Positions 46,623-57,115 are shown, counted from the first letter of the stretch. The stretch: 64,000 nucleotides of DNA from Paracoccus methylovorus (GCF_016919705.1 NZ_CP070368.1:496001-560000), one strand, 5' to 3'. The notes: generated from the sequence alone by a model not told the origin. Numbers and translations: made by a program.

Positions 46623-48365
46623 ATGATGGCGGACAGACTCAACAAGACGGCCAATCTGTTCGCCCGCATGTGGCGAGACTATCTGAACCCCTATTGGGCG
46701 CGCATCCTGCTGGCGTTGCTGTTCCTGATCATCGAGGGTTCGACGCTGGGCATGCTCAGCTGGATGCTGAAGCCATTGTTCGATCGGGTTTTCGTGGGCG
46801 GCGATACCGATGCGATCTGGTGGGTCGGTGGTGTGATCTTTGCGCTGTTCCTGATCCGCGCCACGACTTTCGTGATCAACCGCAGCCTGATGACCTCGGT
46901 TTCGCTTGCGGTCTCGACCACGATGCAGACCGACATGCTGCGCCATATCATGGTGCTGGACAGCAGCTTTTTTCAGCAGAACGCGCCCGGTGCGTTGATC
47001 GAGCGGGTGCAGGGCGATTCCATCGCCGTGCAAGGGGTTTGGTCCACCTTCATCTCGGGTGCGGGGCGGGACATGGTTTCGCTGCTGTCGTTGTTCGGCG
47101 TGGCGTTGGCCGTCGATCCGTGGTGGACGATGGCGGCGCTGGTCGGCGCACCGTTGCTGATCCTGCCCACGCTGGTCGTGCAACGATATATCCGGCGCAA
47201 GATGCGGCAGAACCGCGTCAACGCCAGCCAGCGCGCCACCCGGCTGGATGAGGTGCTGCACGGCATCAACGCGGTCAAGCTGAACCGAATGGAGGATTAT
47301 CAGACCAGCCGTTTCGAGCAGATAGTTACCCGCATCCGCAAGGCCGAAGTCAAGATGTCCGGCATCGGCGCCACGGTGCCGGCGCTGGTCGATGTCGTCA
47401 CAGGTTTGGGCTTTGTCGGTGTGCTGGCGCTTGGCGGGGCCGAAGTCACGCGGGGCGAGCGCACGGTCGGCGATTTCATGTCGTTTTTCACCGCCATGGC
47501 GCTGGCCTTCCAGCCGTTGCGCCGGCTGGGTGCGCTGACCGGAACATGGCAGATCGCGGCTGCGAGTCTGGAACGCATCTATGGCGTGCTGGACATGCAG
47601 CCTACTATCGCCTCGGGTCCGCGGCGCGAACCGCCCCCCGATACCACGATCCGCTTTCAGGACGTTCGCCTGTCCTATGACAACAATGCGGTGCTGAATG
47701 GGCTGAGCTTTACCGCCGAGGCGGGACGGACCACGGCGCTGGTCGGGCCCTCGGGGGCAGGGAAGTCAACGGTTTTCAATCTTTTGACGAGGCTTGTTGA
47801 TCCCGAATCTGGACAGATTACGTTGGGCGGGGTTCCGTTGCGAGAATTCGATCTGGGCATGCTGCGCGACCAGTTCTCGACCGTCAGTCAGGACGCGGCG
47901 CTGTTCGACGAGACCTTGCGCGAAAATATCCTGCTGGGTCGCCAGCAGGACGACGAGGCGCTGCGCCGCGCCATCGTCGCCGCCCATGTTGCCGATTTCA
48001 CCGATGTGTTGCCCATGGGGCTGGACACGCCGGCCGGGCCGCGCGGATCGGCGCTGTCGGGTGGTCAGCGCCAGCGCGTAGCGATTGCCCGCGCGGTGCT
48101 GCGCAATGCGCCGATCCTGCTGCTGGACGAGGCGACCTCGGCGTTGGATGCCCAAAGCGAGCGGCTGGTGCAGCAGGCGCTGGACGAACTGTCGGCCGGG
48201 CGCACAACGCTGGTCATCGCGCATCGGCTTTCGACCGTGCGGCAGGCCGACAAGATCGTCGTGGTTGAAGCGGGAAGGGTTGTCGAAGAGGGCAGCCACG
48301 ACCAGCTTATGGCACGGGGCGGTGCTTATGCCGCGCTGGTCAGATTGCAATTCGGAGATCAGTGA
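46623..48365 (+). CDS. ABC exporter, fused permease and ATPase (MsbA-like)
   Basis: A 580-residue half-transporter with six N-terminal membrane helices (about residues 20-320) and a C-terminal nucleotide-binding domain: Walker A GPSGAGKST, signature [14 protein letters not shown], Walker B ILLLDEATSALD. It resembles lipid or drug exporters of the MsbA type; the substrate cannot be read from sequence. The start MMADRLNK at 46623 or 46626 is chosen; a frame running further upstream to 46473 has no conserved sequence. ygfZ starts at its stop codon. Confidence 0.88.
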   Translation: MMADRLNKTANLFARMWRDYLNPYWARILLALLFLIIEGSTLGMLSWMLKPLFDRVFVGGDTDAIWWVGGVIFALFLIRATTFVINRSLMTSVSLAVSTTMQTDMLRHIMVLDSSFFQQNAPGALIERVQGDSIAVQGVWSTFISGAGRDMVSLLSLFGVALAVDPWWTMAALVGAPLLILPTLVVQRYIRRKMRQNRVNASQRATRLDEVLHGINAVKLNRMEDYQTSRFEQIVTRIRKAEVKMSGIGATVPALVDVVTGLGFVGVLALGGAEVTRGERTVGDFMSFFTAMALAFQPLRRLGALTGTWQIAAASLERIYGVLDMQPTIASGPRREPPPDTTIRFQDVRLSYDNNAVLNGLSFTAEAGRTTALVGPSGAGKSTVFNLLTRLVDPESGQITLGGVPLREFDLGMLRDQFSTVSQDAALFDETLRENILLGRQQDDEALRRAIVAAHVADFTDVLPMGLDTPAGPRGSALSGGQRQRVAIARAVLRNAPILLLDEATSALDAQSERLVQQALDELSAGRTTLVIAHRLSTVRQADKIVVVEAGRVVEEGSHDQLMARGGAYAALVRLQFGDQ

Positions 48366-49081
48366 TGTGGCGAATTCTGGCGGTTTCGGGCGAGGATCGG
48401 GTCGAGTTCCTGCAAGGGCTGGTGACGAACAAGGTCGGACCGGCCCCCTGTTGGGCTGCGCTGCTGACGCCGCAGGGCAAATATCTGGCCGATTTCCTGA
48501 TCGTGCCGGATGGTGAGCGGCTGTTGATCGACGTGGACGCCCGGCTGGCGGATGACCTGACGCGGCGGCTGTCGATGTACAAACTGCGCTCCAAAGTGAC
48601 GCTGGAGCCGACCGACATAGCCGTGGCGCGCGGCACCGGACCTGCACCCGGTGGCGCGATCATCGACCCCCGGCATCCGGCGCTTGGCTGGCGGCTTTAC
48701 GGGGCGTCCGGTGACGACGGTACCGACTGGGACGCCATCCGGGTCGAGCATTGCATCCCCGAAAGCATGATCGAACTGATCCCGAACGAGACCTTTATCC
48801 TTGAAGCCGGGTTCGAGCGCCTGCATGGCGTCGATTTCCGCAAGGGCTGTTATGTGGGGCAAGAGGTCACGGCGCGGATGAAACACAAGACCGAATTGCG
48901 CAAGGGCCTCGTCACCGTGGGCATCGAAGGTGCGGCACCCCTGGGCACGCCGATCCTGATGGCGGATGGGCGCGAGGCCGGTACGCTTTTCACCCAGTCC
49001 GGCGCCCGCGCCATCGCGTATATGCGCTTTGACCGGATGGGCGACGGCCTTTCGGCGGGGGATGCCCGCATCCTGCCATGA
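48365..49081 (+). CDS. ygfZ: Folate-binding YgfZ family protein
   Basis: A 238-residue GcvT-like protein. The family signature KGCYVGQEVTARM with its conserved cysteine lies near residues 160-172. YgfZ/IBA57 proteins bind tetrahydrofolate and help assemble or repair iron-sulfur clusters. The ATG shares a base with the exporter stop (TGATG), and the stop overlaps dinB (ATGA). Confidence 0.92.
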   Translation: MWRILAVSGEDRVEFLQGLVTNKVGPAPCWAALLTPQGKYLADFLIVPDGERLLIDVDARLADDLTRRLSMYKLRSKVTLEPTDIAVARGTGPAPGGAIIDPRHPALGWRLYGASGDDGTDWDAIRVEHCIPESMIELIPNETFILEAGFERLHGVDFRKGCYVGQEVTARMKHKTELRKGLVTVGIEGAAPLGTPILMADGREAGTLFTQSGARAIAYMRFDRMGDGLSAGDARILP

Positions 49082-50172
49082 CCTCTGGGTCGACCGAGGA
49101 GCGGGTCCGCCGCATCGTGCATGTGGATATGGACGCCTTCTTTGCCTCGGTCGAGCAGCGCGACAATCCGGACCTGCGTGGCAAGCCTGTCGCCGTGGGC
49201 GGCATTCAGCGCGGTGTGGTGGCGGCGGCCAGCTATGAGGCGCGGCGCTTTGGCGTGCGATCGGCCATGCCCTCGATGCGGGCCATGCGGCTGTGCCCGG
49301 ACCTGATCTTTGTGAAACCGCGCTTTGACGTCTATCGTGCCGTCAGCCAGCAGATCCGCGCGATATTTGCCGAATATACGCCGCTGGTCGAGCCGCTGTC
49401 GCTGGACGAGGCCTATCTGGACCTGACCGACTATCTGCAGGGCAGCACCGCCACGCGCATCGCCAAAGAGATCCGGGCGCGCATCCACGAGGCGACGGGG
49501 CTGACCGCCTCGGCCGGGGTCAGCTATAACAAGTTCCTGGCAAAACTGGCCTCGGACCAGCGCAAGCCTGACGGGCTGTTCGTGATCCCGCCCGAGGCGG
49601 GGATGGAATTCGTGCAAGGCCTGCCCATCGGCCGTTTTCATGGCATCGGCCCGGCGACCGCCGCGCGGATGGAGGCGCATGGCATCCTGACCGGGGCCGA
49701 CCTTGCCCGGCAGAGCCTGGAGTTCCTGACCGTGCGTTTCGGCAAGTCGGGCGCCTATTACTGGCACATCTCTCGCGGTATCGACATGCGCGAGGTCAAG
49801 CCGAACCGCATCCGCAAAAGCATCGGCGCCGAGAATACGTATTTCGAGGACCTGCGCGACATCAAGGCGGCGCATGAGGCGCTGGCGGTGCTGGCCGACA
49901 AGGTCTGGCGCCATGCGACGGGGTCCGCACGTCGGGGGCGGACGGTGACCTTGAAAGTGAAATACGGCGATTTCCGACAGATTACCCGGGCGCGATCCCT
50001 GTCGCGTTTCGTGGGCGGTCGCGACGAGATGCTGGAGATGGCCTGCGAACTGCTGACCCCCGTCTTTGCCGATCCGCACGGGGTCCGGTTATTGGGCATC
50101 ACGCTGTCGGGACTGGAAGAGGCGCGGCAGGATGAGCCGCCGCGCCAATTGGGCCTGTTCGATCAGGCATAA
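49078..50172 (+). CDS. dinB: DNA polymerase IV DinB
   Basis: A 364-residue Y-family translesion polymerase. Catalytic motifs are HVDMDAFFASVEQRDNP (residues about 14-30) and LSLDEAYLDLTDY (about 107-119), holding the metal-binding acidic residues. The little-finger domain follows, and the end GLFDQA resembles a clamp-binding motif (QLGLFD). It overlaps ygfZ by 4 bases and the convergent DUF533 gene by 10. No LexA box was identified upstream, since the start is inside ygfZ. Confidence 0.95.
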   Translation: MTSGSTEERVRRIVHVDMDAFFASVEQRDNPDLRGKPVAVGGIQRGVVAAASYEARRFGVRSAMPSMRAMRLCPDLIFVKPRFDVYRAVSQQIRAIFAEYTPLVEPLSLDEAYLDLTDYLQGSTATRIAKEIRARIHEATGLTASAGVSYNKFLAKLASDQRKPDGLFVIPPEAGMEFVQGLPIGRFHGIGPATAARMEAHGILTGADLARQSLEFLTVRFGKSGAYYWHISRGIDMREVKPNRIRKSIGAENTYFEDLRDIKAAHEALAVLADKVWRHATGSARRGRTVTLKVKYGDFRQITRARSLSRFVGGRDEMLEMACELLTPVFADPHGVRLLGITLSGLEEARQDEPPRQLGLFDQA

Positions 50173-51053
50173 AGGTTGATGACCCCGACCTTCTGATGGA
50201 TTCCATTCACGGTCTCCTTATCGAGTCCAAGACCTTGCGCCAGCGTGTGCAGGTATTCGGCCTCTTTGCGGTTGTCGAACTCGATCGCCATCAGCGACAT
50301 CAGATAGACCTGCGGGCCGAAACCCTGCGGCACCTCGCGGGCCAGCGCGGCGGCATCCACCGGGGCGGCCATCTGTTCGCGGATAAAGGTCCGTTCGTCG
50401 TCGTCGAGATCGCCCAGCTTGGCCATCAGCTTGGCCTTTTCGCCCTCGTCGATTTCGCCATCCGACTTCGCGGCATGGATCATCGCCTTCAACATCAGCC
50501 CGGCAAGCGCATTCTGTTCCGGGGTAGGGGCGGTCGAAAGTTCGCCCTCGCTGGCCAGAGCCTCGTTGAACAGCTCGCCGAAGCTGGCGTCGTTTTGCGG
50601 CTGCGAGCCTTTTTGCGCAAGGCCTTCATGGGGCTGACCGCCCCGCCCGCCCAACAGATCGCCCAACATACCACCAAGGCTTCCGGCAGCAGCGCCGCCC
50701 AAAATGCCGCCAGCCGCGGCGCCGCCTTTCCCGCCGGTCAGTTGATCCAGTATTCCACCAAGCCCGCCTTGCGCCGTTCCGGCGGTTCTGGGCGAATTCG
50801 GACCACCATAGGCCGTCCCGCCCCCCGTGCGTCCGCCCAGCACCTGGCCAAGCATGTCGCCCAGCCCGCCAGACCCGCTGCGGCGTTCGCCGGCCTGTGC
50901 GGTATTGTTGCCGAACAGCTCGTCCAGCAGCCCGCCCGAACCGCGCCCCTCCCCGCCGCTTTGGCGGGTCTGGTTGTTTTTCATCATGGTTCCGATCCCC
51001 TTGGCCAACATGACGCCGGCCGCGACCTTAGCGAGGGATTTCATCAGGCTCAT
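50163..51053 (-). CDS. DUF533 / TerB-like domain protein
   Basis: A 296-residue protein. The first 20 residues (MSLMKSLAKVAAGVMLAKGIG) form an amphipathic or membrane-associated helix. Residues about 30-175 are very Gly-rich and low in complexity (GGLGDMLGQVLGG, GGILGGAAAGSLGGML). The C-terminal domain (about 190-296) is helical and DUF533/TerB-like (HAAKSDGEIDEGEKAKLMAKL). Its function is unknown. GAGGAACGAG precedes the ATG. A longer frame to 51167 has no support. Convergent with dinB. Confidence 0.85.
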   Translation of the reverse strand: MSLMKSLAKVAAGVMLAKGIGTMMKNNQTRQSGGEGRGSGGLLDELFGNNTAQAGERRSGSGGLGDMLGQVLGGRTGGGTAYGGPNSPRTAGTAQGGLGGILDQLTGGKGGAAAGGILGGAAAGSLGGMLGDLLGGRGGQPHEGLAQKGSQPQNDASFGELFNEALASEGELSTAPTPEQNALAGLMLKAMIHAAKSDGEIDEGEKAKLMAKLGDLDDDERTFIREQMAAPVDAAALAREVPQGFGPQVYLMSLMAIEFDNRKEAEYLHTLAQGLGLDKETVNGIHQKVGVINLYA

Positions 51054-51174
51054 CTCGTTCCTCCGAAAGCATTGTCGGGCCGCTGGGCCGGCCGGTCTTG
51101 ACTGCGGGTTTCCAACGCTTCGCCCCGGTGTCGGTTCCACGGCCACACGACCCAAGGCGAAGGCCATGGCGCCC

Positions 51175-51202
51175 TTGATTTTTCCCCACCGCGATTATAA
51201 GT
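51175..51202 (+). promoter_or_regulatory. Putative sigma70 promoter of tuf
   Basis: TTGATT (51175-51180), 16-base spacer, TATAAG (51197-51202; five of six consensus bases). The -10 is framed by a perfect 6-bp inverted repeat, CCGCGA at 51190 and TCGCGG at 51203. The start point would be near 51209, about 55 bases before the gene. Confidence 0.6.
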
Positions 51203-51264
51203 CGCGGCGGATGTTTTCACGACGGGGGCTGTCGCGCGGGTGGCCCCCCCGATAGGAGGCCATG

Positions 51265-52440
<1,176 letters not shown>

Positions 52441-52477
52441 TCTGTCGGGATCACGGAAGGGTCGCGAGACGCGCCAC

Positions 52478-52509
52478 GCGGGCGGTGTCGAAGATGCTGA
52501 AGTGATCTG
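52478..52509 (+). repeat. tuf 3'-end repeat, downstream partial copy
   Basis: A near copy of the tuf end about 67 bases downstream, with one C-to-G change, still reading VSKMLK and a TGA stop. It looks like a scar of unequal recombination or gene conversion between tuf copies. Confidence 0.75.
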
Positions 52510-52592
52510 CGTGCCGGGCGGCGGCCTCGCGCCCCGCCTGTGCCACGTGCCGCGAAACTCGTCGGGTGATCCCAAGCGGATATCATGACGAC

Positions 52593-52620
52593 AAAAGGCC
52601 GCCCAAAATGGGCGGCCTTT
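52593..52620 (+). terminator. Intrinsic terminator downstream of tuf
   Basis: AAAGGCCGCCC (52594-52604), loop AAAAT, GGGCGGCCTTT (52610-52620): an 11-bp perfect stem ending in a short T-run. It lies about 150 bases beyond the tuf stop, after the duplicated tail. Confidence 0.85.
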
Positions 52621-52693
52621 GACTTTTGACAGCGTTTTGAAAGGCTGGCCCCTTGGTCTGTGTTAGCTTTGGGCATCATAGGAGGGCACGATC

Positions 52694-53587
52694 ATGACCG
52701 AACGCAGGAAGGCTTCCGAGTTTCACCCCCGCATCCTGGAAATTTTTGACGGCTATGTGCATGGCCGGATCAGCAAGCGCGACTTCATGGTGCAGGCGGC
52801 GCAATTCGCCACTGCGGGCATGAGTGCCGCCGCGATTTTTGAGGCTTTAAGGCCGAATTACGCGCTGGCTCAGCAGGTGCCGGCCGATGACCCTGCCATT
52901 GCCACGCAGACCGCCAGCTATGACAGCCCGCAGGGCAACGGTCGGATAAGCGGCTTGATGGCGCAGCCGGCCGGAGGGGCAGGGGGCAAGCTGCCTGCCG
53001 TTCTGGTGGTGCATGAGAATCGCGGCCTCAATCCCTATATCGAGGATGTGGTGCGCCGGCTTGGCAAAGCCGGCTATCTGGCCTTTGGGCCGGACGGGCT
53101 TAGCCCGCTGGGCGGTTATCCCGGCAATGACGAGCAGGGCCGCGAGATGCAGGCCAGTCTGGACCCGGCCAAGCTCATGGAGGATTTTTTCGCGGCCTAC
53201 GAGTTTCTCCGCGACCATCCCGATTCCACCGGCAAGGTCGGCGCGGTCGGATTTTGTTATGGCGGCGGGGTATGCAACGCGCTGGCGGTGGCCTATTCCG
53301 AACTGGCCGCTTCGGTGCCCTTTTACGGTCGCCAACCCCGCCCCGAGGAAGTCGCGCAGATTCAGGCGCCGCTGATGCTGCATTACGCTGAAACCGACCA
53401 GAATGTGAACGCGGGCTGGCCGGCATACGAGGCGGCGCTGAAAGAAAATGGCAAGGAATATCAGGCGTTTTTCTATCCCGGCACCCAGCACGGTTTTCAT
53501 AACGACACCACCCCGCGCTATGACGAGGCGGCGGCGGAACTTGCCTGGCAGCGGACGCTGGATTTCTTTGCCGAAAAGCTTTCCTGA
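52694..53587 (+). CDS. Dienelactone hydrolase family protein, probably Tat-exported
   Basis: A 297-residue alpha/beta hydrolase with the dienelactone hydrolase triad: C188 in GFCYGGG, D235 in YAETDQNV and H266 in TQHGFHN. Residues 27-60 (SKRDFMVQAAQFATAG...) resemble a Tat signal with a KR pair after a 26-residue N-region, as in YghX-like homologues. The substrate is unknown; lactone or ester hydrolysis is expected. A GGAGGG ribosome site precedes the ATG. It may start the group VOC-GFA that follows. Confidence 0.87.
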   Translation: MTERRKASEFHPRILEIFDGYVHGRISKRDFMVQAAQFATAGMSAAAIFEALRPNYALAQQVPADDPAIATQTASYDSPQGNGRISGLMAQPAGGAGGKLPAVLVVHENRGLNPYIEDVVRRLGKAGYLAFGPDGLSPLGGYPGNDEQGREMQASLDPAKLMEDFFAAYEFLRDHPDSTGKVGAVGFCYGGGVCNALAVAYSELAASVPFYGRQPRPEEVAQIQAPLMLHYAETDQNVNAGWPAYEAALKENGKEYQAFFYPGTQHGFHNDTTPRYDEAAAELAWQRTLDFFAEKLS

Positions 53588-53638
53588 CACGAACTGTCAG
53601 CAGGGCAGGGCGATGATGACCGGGAAAGGAGATTTCGC

Positions 53639-54031
53639 ATGATCGACCATATTGGATTTCCCGTCTTGGATCTGAACCGCGCACGCACCTTTTACGACCG
53701 GGCGCTGGCGAGTTTGGGCATTGGCCTGGTGATGGAGGTGACCGAAGAAATGACCGGCGGCCACGGCGCGCATCTGGGCTATGGCCGGGAGGGCAAGCCG
53801 TTCTTCTGGATCGGCAGTGGCAGGGCGGCCGTTGCCGCCACCCATGTCGCCCTGAGCGCGCCGGATCGCGCGACCGTTGATGCCTTTCATGCTGCCGCGC
53901 TGGCGGCGGGCGGGCGCGACAACGGCGCTCCGGGGCTGCGGCCGGATTATCATCCGGGCTATTACGCGGCCTTCGTGCTTGACCCCGATGGCAATAATAT
54001 CGAGGCCGTCCATCACGGAGAACCGGCATGA
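53639..54031 (+). CDS. VOC (glyoxalase/bleomycin resistance) family protein
   Basis: A 130-residue single-VOC protein: MIDHIGFPVLDLNRARTFYD starts the first beta-alpha-beta-beta-beta unit and YYAAFVLDPDGNNIEAVHH ends the second, with H4 and E123 as plausible metal ligands. Substrate is unknown. An AAAGGAGA site precedes the ATG. It overlaps the GFA gene (ATGA). Confidence 0.88.
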   Translation: MIDHIGFPVLDLNRARTFYDRALASLGIGLVMEVTEEMTGGHGAHLGYGREGKPFFWIGSGRAAVAATHVALSAPDRATVDAFHAAALAAGGRDNGAPGLRPDYHPGYYAAFVLDPDGNNIEAVHHGEPA

Positions 54032-54441
54032 CCACCTATCACGGATCATGCTTTTGCGGCGCCATCCGCTTTGAGGCCGAGGGCGACCTGTCCCAAGGCA
54101 CCATGCGCTGCAACTGCAGCTTTTGCCGCAAGATGCGCTATTGGGAGATGCGCCTGCCCGATCCCGAACAGTTCCGCCTCACTCACGGCGCCGAACTGCT
54201 GGCCGAAACCCCTCGCCGCCAGGATGATGGCATGAACATGCATCACCTGTTTTGTTCACGCTGCGGCACGCGGCTGTGGACCGAAGGCCAGATGGAGGAG
54301 CTTGGCGGGCGTTTCGTCATGGTCTGCGTCAACGCGCTGGACGACGTTCCCGAGGCCGAACTGATCGCCGCCCCGGTCTTTTACGCGGACGGGGCGCATG
54401 ACAATTGGTGGAACCCGGCCCCCGAGACCCGGCATTTGTAA
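54028..54441 (+). CDS. GFA-family zinc protein
   Basis: A 137-residue protein of the glutathione-dependent formaldehyde-activating (GFA/CENP-V) fold. Zinc-binding cysteines are in GSCFCGAIRF (residues about 5-14), RCNCSFCRK (29-37) and FCSRCGTRLW (about 72-81). The family name comes from one member; most have no proven activity. It overlaps the VOC gene by 4 bases, so the two probably act together. Confidence 0.88.
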   Translation: MTTYHGSCFCGAIRFEAEGDLSQGTMRCNCSFCRKMRYWEMRLPDPEQFRLTHGAELLAETPRRQDDGMNMHHLFCSRCGTRLWTEGQMEELGGRFVMVCVNALDDVPEAELIAAPVFYADGAHDNWWNPAPETRHL

Positions 54442-54462
54442 CGCAGCGCCTGAGGTTGCCTT

Positions 54463-54491
54463 GGCGGTGAAATCCGGCTATGGTCACCGCC
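54463..54491 (+). promoter_or_regulatory. 8-bp inverted repeat after the GFA gene
   Basis: GGCGGTGA (54463-54470) and its exact complement TCACCGCC (54484-54491) with a 13-base loop. No T-run follows. It lies 22 bases after the GFA stop and 72 bases before the acetyltransferase gene. Confidence 0.45.
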
Positions 54492-54563
54492 GCAACACAG
54501 GGGAATGGTGTCATGGATAACTCGCAGATCTGACCTTTCACGGACGGATTTAAGAGGATTCCC

Positions 54564-55217
54564 ATGACGACTGCTTTCCTTGACGCGGCTTCAGCCCATC
54601 CCATGCGCTTTCCGGACGGCACCCTGAACCGGGGGCTTGTGCATCTGAACAGGGTGATCGACCATCCGAATATCGAGATCGGCGATTACACCTATGCCAG
54701 TGCGTTCGAGCCACCCGAGGATTGGGCTGCACGGCTGGCGCCCTATACCTATGCCGGCGCGCCCGAGCGGCTGGTGATCGGGCGCTTCGGGCAGTTTGCC
54801 GACCGGGTGCGGATCATCACCGCCTCGGCCAATCATCCGATGGCCGGTATCTCGACCTATCCCTTTGCGATTTTCGATCACGGGCGGGTGGGCGATTACA
54901 TCGATCAGATCAGCGGCTTGCCGGATACGCTGATCGGCCATGACGTCTGGATCGGGGACGGCGCCACCATCCTGCCCGGTGCGCGGATTGGCAGCGGCGT
55001 CATCATCGGCGCAGGTGCGGTGGTGGGCGGACAGGTGCCCGATTATGCCGTGGTTGCTGGCAATCCCGGCCGTGTCATACGCATGCGTTTTGACGATGCG
55101 ACCATCGCCCGGCTGCTGGCGTTGCAGTGGTGGCATTGGCCGGTGGAACTGATTTCCCGTGCTACGGGCGCGCTGGCCCGGGCCGATGTCACGGCACTTG
55201 AGCGACTGGTCCCCTGA
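54564..55217 (+). CDS. CatB-related O-acetyltransferase (left-handed beta-helix)
   Basis: A 217-residue hexapeptide-repeat acyltransferase. The beta-helix repeats are visible in HPNIEIGDYTYAS, LIGHDVWIGDGATILPGARI and GAGAVVGGQVPDYAVVAGNPGRVIRMRF, and the catalytic histidine is expected in ASANHPM. It resembles the xenobiotic/streptogramin acetyltransferase group; the natural acceptor is unknown. A GAGG ribosome site 6 bases upstream supports the ATG at 54564. A short in-frame ORF ends in TGA upstream at 54531. Confidence 0.88.
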   Translation: MTTAFLDAASAHPMRFPDGTLNRGLVHLNRVIDHPNIEIGDYTYASAFEPPEDWAARLAPYTYAGAPERLVIGRFGQFADRVRIITASANHPMAGISTYPFAIFDHGRVGDYIDQISGLPDTLIGHDVWIGDGATILPGARIGSGVIIGAGAVVGGQVPDYAVVAGNPGRVIRMRFDDATIARLLALQWWHWPVELISRATGALARADVTALERLVP

Positions 55218-55273
55218 GGCGGCCATACGAAACGGACCGGGCAGGGGCCCGGACAGATATGATGAGGTCAGAC

Positions 55274-57115
55274 ATGTTCAGCTGGTTCGAGCGCCGGCTT
55301 GATCCCTATCCCGCCGATCCGCCGCGGATGCCGCCGCAGGGGCTGTGGCGGTTCATCCTGCATTTCTCGCGCGGGACCGAGGGCTATATGCTGTCTATGG
55401 CCGCCTGCTCGGCGTTGATCGCCGTGGCTGAGGTGGTGCTGTTCGGCTATCTGGGCGAGCTGGTGAACCGGCTGGCCGGGGCAGATCGCCAGAACTTCTG
55501 GGCGCATGAAGGCAACCGGCTGATCCTGATGGGTGCGATCCTGATGATCGGCCTTCCCGCCTTGCAGGTGATGTTTTCGCTTTTGATGCATCAGACGCTG
55601 ATGGGAAATTTCCCGCAGCGCATTCGCTGGCAGGCGCATCGCTATCTGCTGCGCCAGTCGATGAGCTATTTTCAGGACGAGTTCGCCGGCCGCATCGCCA
55701 CCAAGCTGATGCAGACCGCGCTGGCGGTGCGCGAAGTCGCGATGAAGTTCATGGACGTGCTGGTCTATGTCGGGGTCTATTTCATCGGTGCGCTGGTGCT
55801 GGCGGCATCGACCGACGGTTGGCTGGCGCTGCCTTTCGTCGGTTGGGGCGCGCTTTACGGGCTGCTTCTATGGTGGCTGATTCCGCGCATCGGCCGCATC
55901 AGCGAGGCGCAGGCCGATGCCCGCGCGGTGATGACCGGCCGGGTGGTGGACAGCTATACCAATATCTCGACGGTCAAGCTGTTCTCGCATTCCTCGCGAG
56001 AGGAGGCCTATGTGCGCGAAAGCATGGACGGGTTTTTGCAGACGGTGCATGGACAGATGCGGCTGGCTTCGATCCAGAACATCGCGCTGTCCACGTTGAA
56101 CTCGCTTTTGACGCTTTCGGTCACGGTGCTGGGGTTGTGGCTGTGGACCCATGGTCAGATCGATGTCGGTGCGGTTGCCGTGGCCATTCCGCTGGCCCTG
56201 CGGCTGGGTAACATGTCGCATTGGATCATGTGGGAATTCGCCGGGCTCTTTGAAAATATTGGCACCGTGCGCGATGGCATCGGCTCGCTTTCGCTGCCGC
56301 GCATGGTGACGGATGCCAAGGGCGCGCTGCCGCTTGCGGTGCCCGAAGGACGGGTCGAGTTCAACCATGTCACCTTCCGCTATGGCGAGGTCGCGCGGCC
56401 CGGTCGCGGCGCGGTGCTGGACGATCTGAGCCTGGCCATCGCGCCGGGAGAGCGGATCGGTCTGGTCGGGCGCTCGGGCGCAGGGAAATCGACGCTGGTG
56501 AACCTGATGCTGCGGTTTCACGACCTCGAATCAGGTGCCATCCTGATCGACGGGCGCAATATCGCGCAGGTCACGCAGGAATCCCTGCGTGCCGCCATCG
56601 GCGTGGTGACGCAGGACACCTCGCTTCTGCACCGCTCGATCCGCGACAATATCGCCTATGGCCGGCCCGACGCCTCCGAGGCTGAAATCCTGCGCGCCGC
56701 CGAACTGGCCGAGGCGGATTTCATCTTCGGGCTGACCGATTCTCAGGGGCGCCGGGGGCTGGAGGCCCATGTGGGCGAACGCGGGGTCAAGCTGTCGGGC
56801 GGCCAGCGCCAGCGCATCGCCATCGCGCGGGTCTTGCTGAAGGATGCGCCGATTCTGGTGCTGGACGAGGCGACCAGCGCGCTGGACAGCGAGGTCGAGG
56901 CGGCAATCCAGTCGCAGCTCGACATGCTGATGCAGGGCAAGACGGTGATCGCCATCGCGCATCGGCTGTCCACCATCGCGCGTATGGATCGGCTGGTGGT
57001 GATGGAGCAGGGCCGCATCGTCGAACAGGGCACGCACGAGGCGCTTTTGGCGCGCGGCGGTATCTATGCGGGGCTTTGGGCGCGGCAGTCGGGCGGTTTC
57101 CTGGAGGCGGAGTGA
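55274..57115 (+). CDS. ABC exporter, fused permease and ATPase
   Basis: A 613-residue half-transporter with about six membrane helices (residues 35-320) and a nucleotide-binding domain: Walker A GRSGAGKST, signature LSGGQRQRIAIARV, Walker B ILVLDEATSALD and the H-loop AIAHRLSTIARM. The substrate is unknown. I chose ATG 55274 (MFSWFERRLD) because GAGG lies 6 bases upstream; ATGs at 55259 and 55262 are in frame. It is not closely similar to the other exporter at 46623. tRNA-Trp follows 50 bases after the stop. Confidence 0.88.
   Translation: MFSWFERRLDPYPADPPRMPPQGLWRFILHFSRGTEGYMLSMAACSALIAVAEVVLFGYLGELVNRLAGADRQNFWAHEGNRLILMGAILMIGLPALQVMFSLLMHQTLMGNFPQRIRWQAHRYLLRQSMSYFQDEFAGRIATKLMQTALAVREVAMKFMDVLVYVGVYFIGALVLAASTDGWLALPFVGWGALYGLLLWWLIPRIGRISEAQADARAVMTGRVVDSYTNISTVKLFSHSSREEAYVRESMDGFLQTVHGQMRLASIQNIALSTLNSLLTLSVTVLGLWLWTHGQIDVGAVAVAIPLALRLGNMSHWIMWEFAGLFENIGTVRDGIGSLSLPRMVTDAKGALPLAVPEGRVEFNHVTFRYGEVARPGRGAVLDDLSLAIAPGERIGLVGRSGAGKSTLVNLMLRFHDLESGAILIDGRNIAQVTQESLRAAIGVVTQDTSLLHRSIRDNIAYGRPDASEAEILRAAELAEADFIFGLTDSQGRRGLEAHVGERGVKLSGGQRQRIAIARVLLKDAPILVLDEATSALDSEVEAAIQSQLDMLMQGKTVIAIAHRLSTIARMDRLVVMEQGRIVEQGTHEALLARGGIYAGLWARQSGGFLEAE

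Noticed and set aside
54531..54533. In-frame TGA before the acetyltransferase considered as a selenocysteine codon
   Set aside because: There is no conserved redox context and no plausible SECIS structure; the gene has its own start with a ribosome site downstream.
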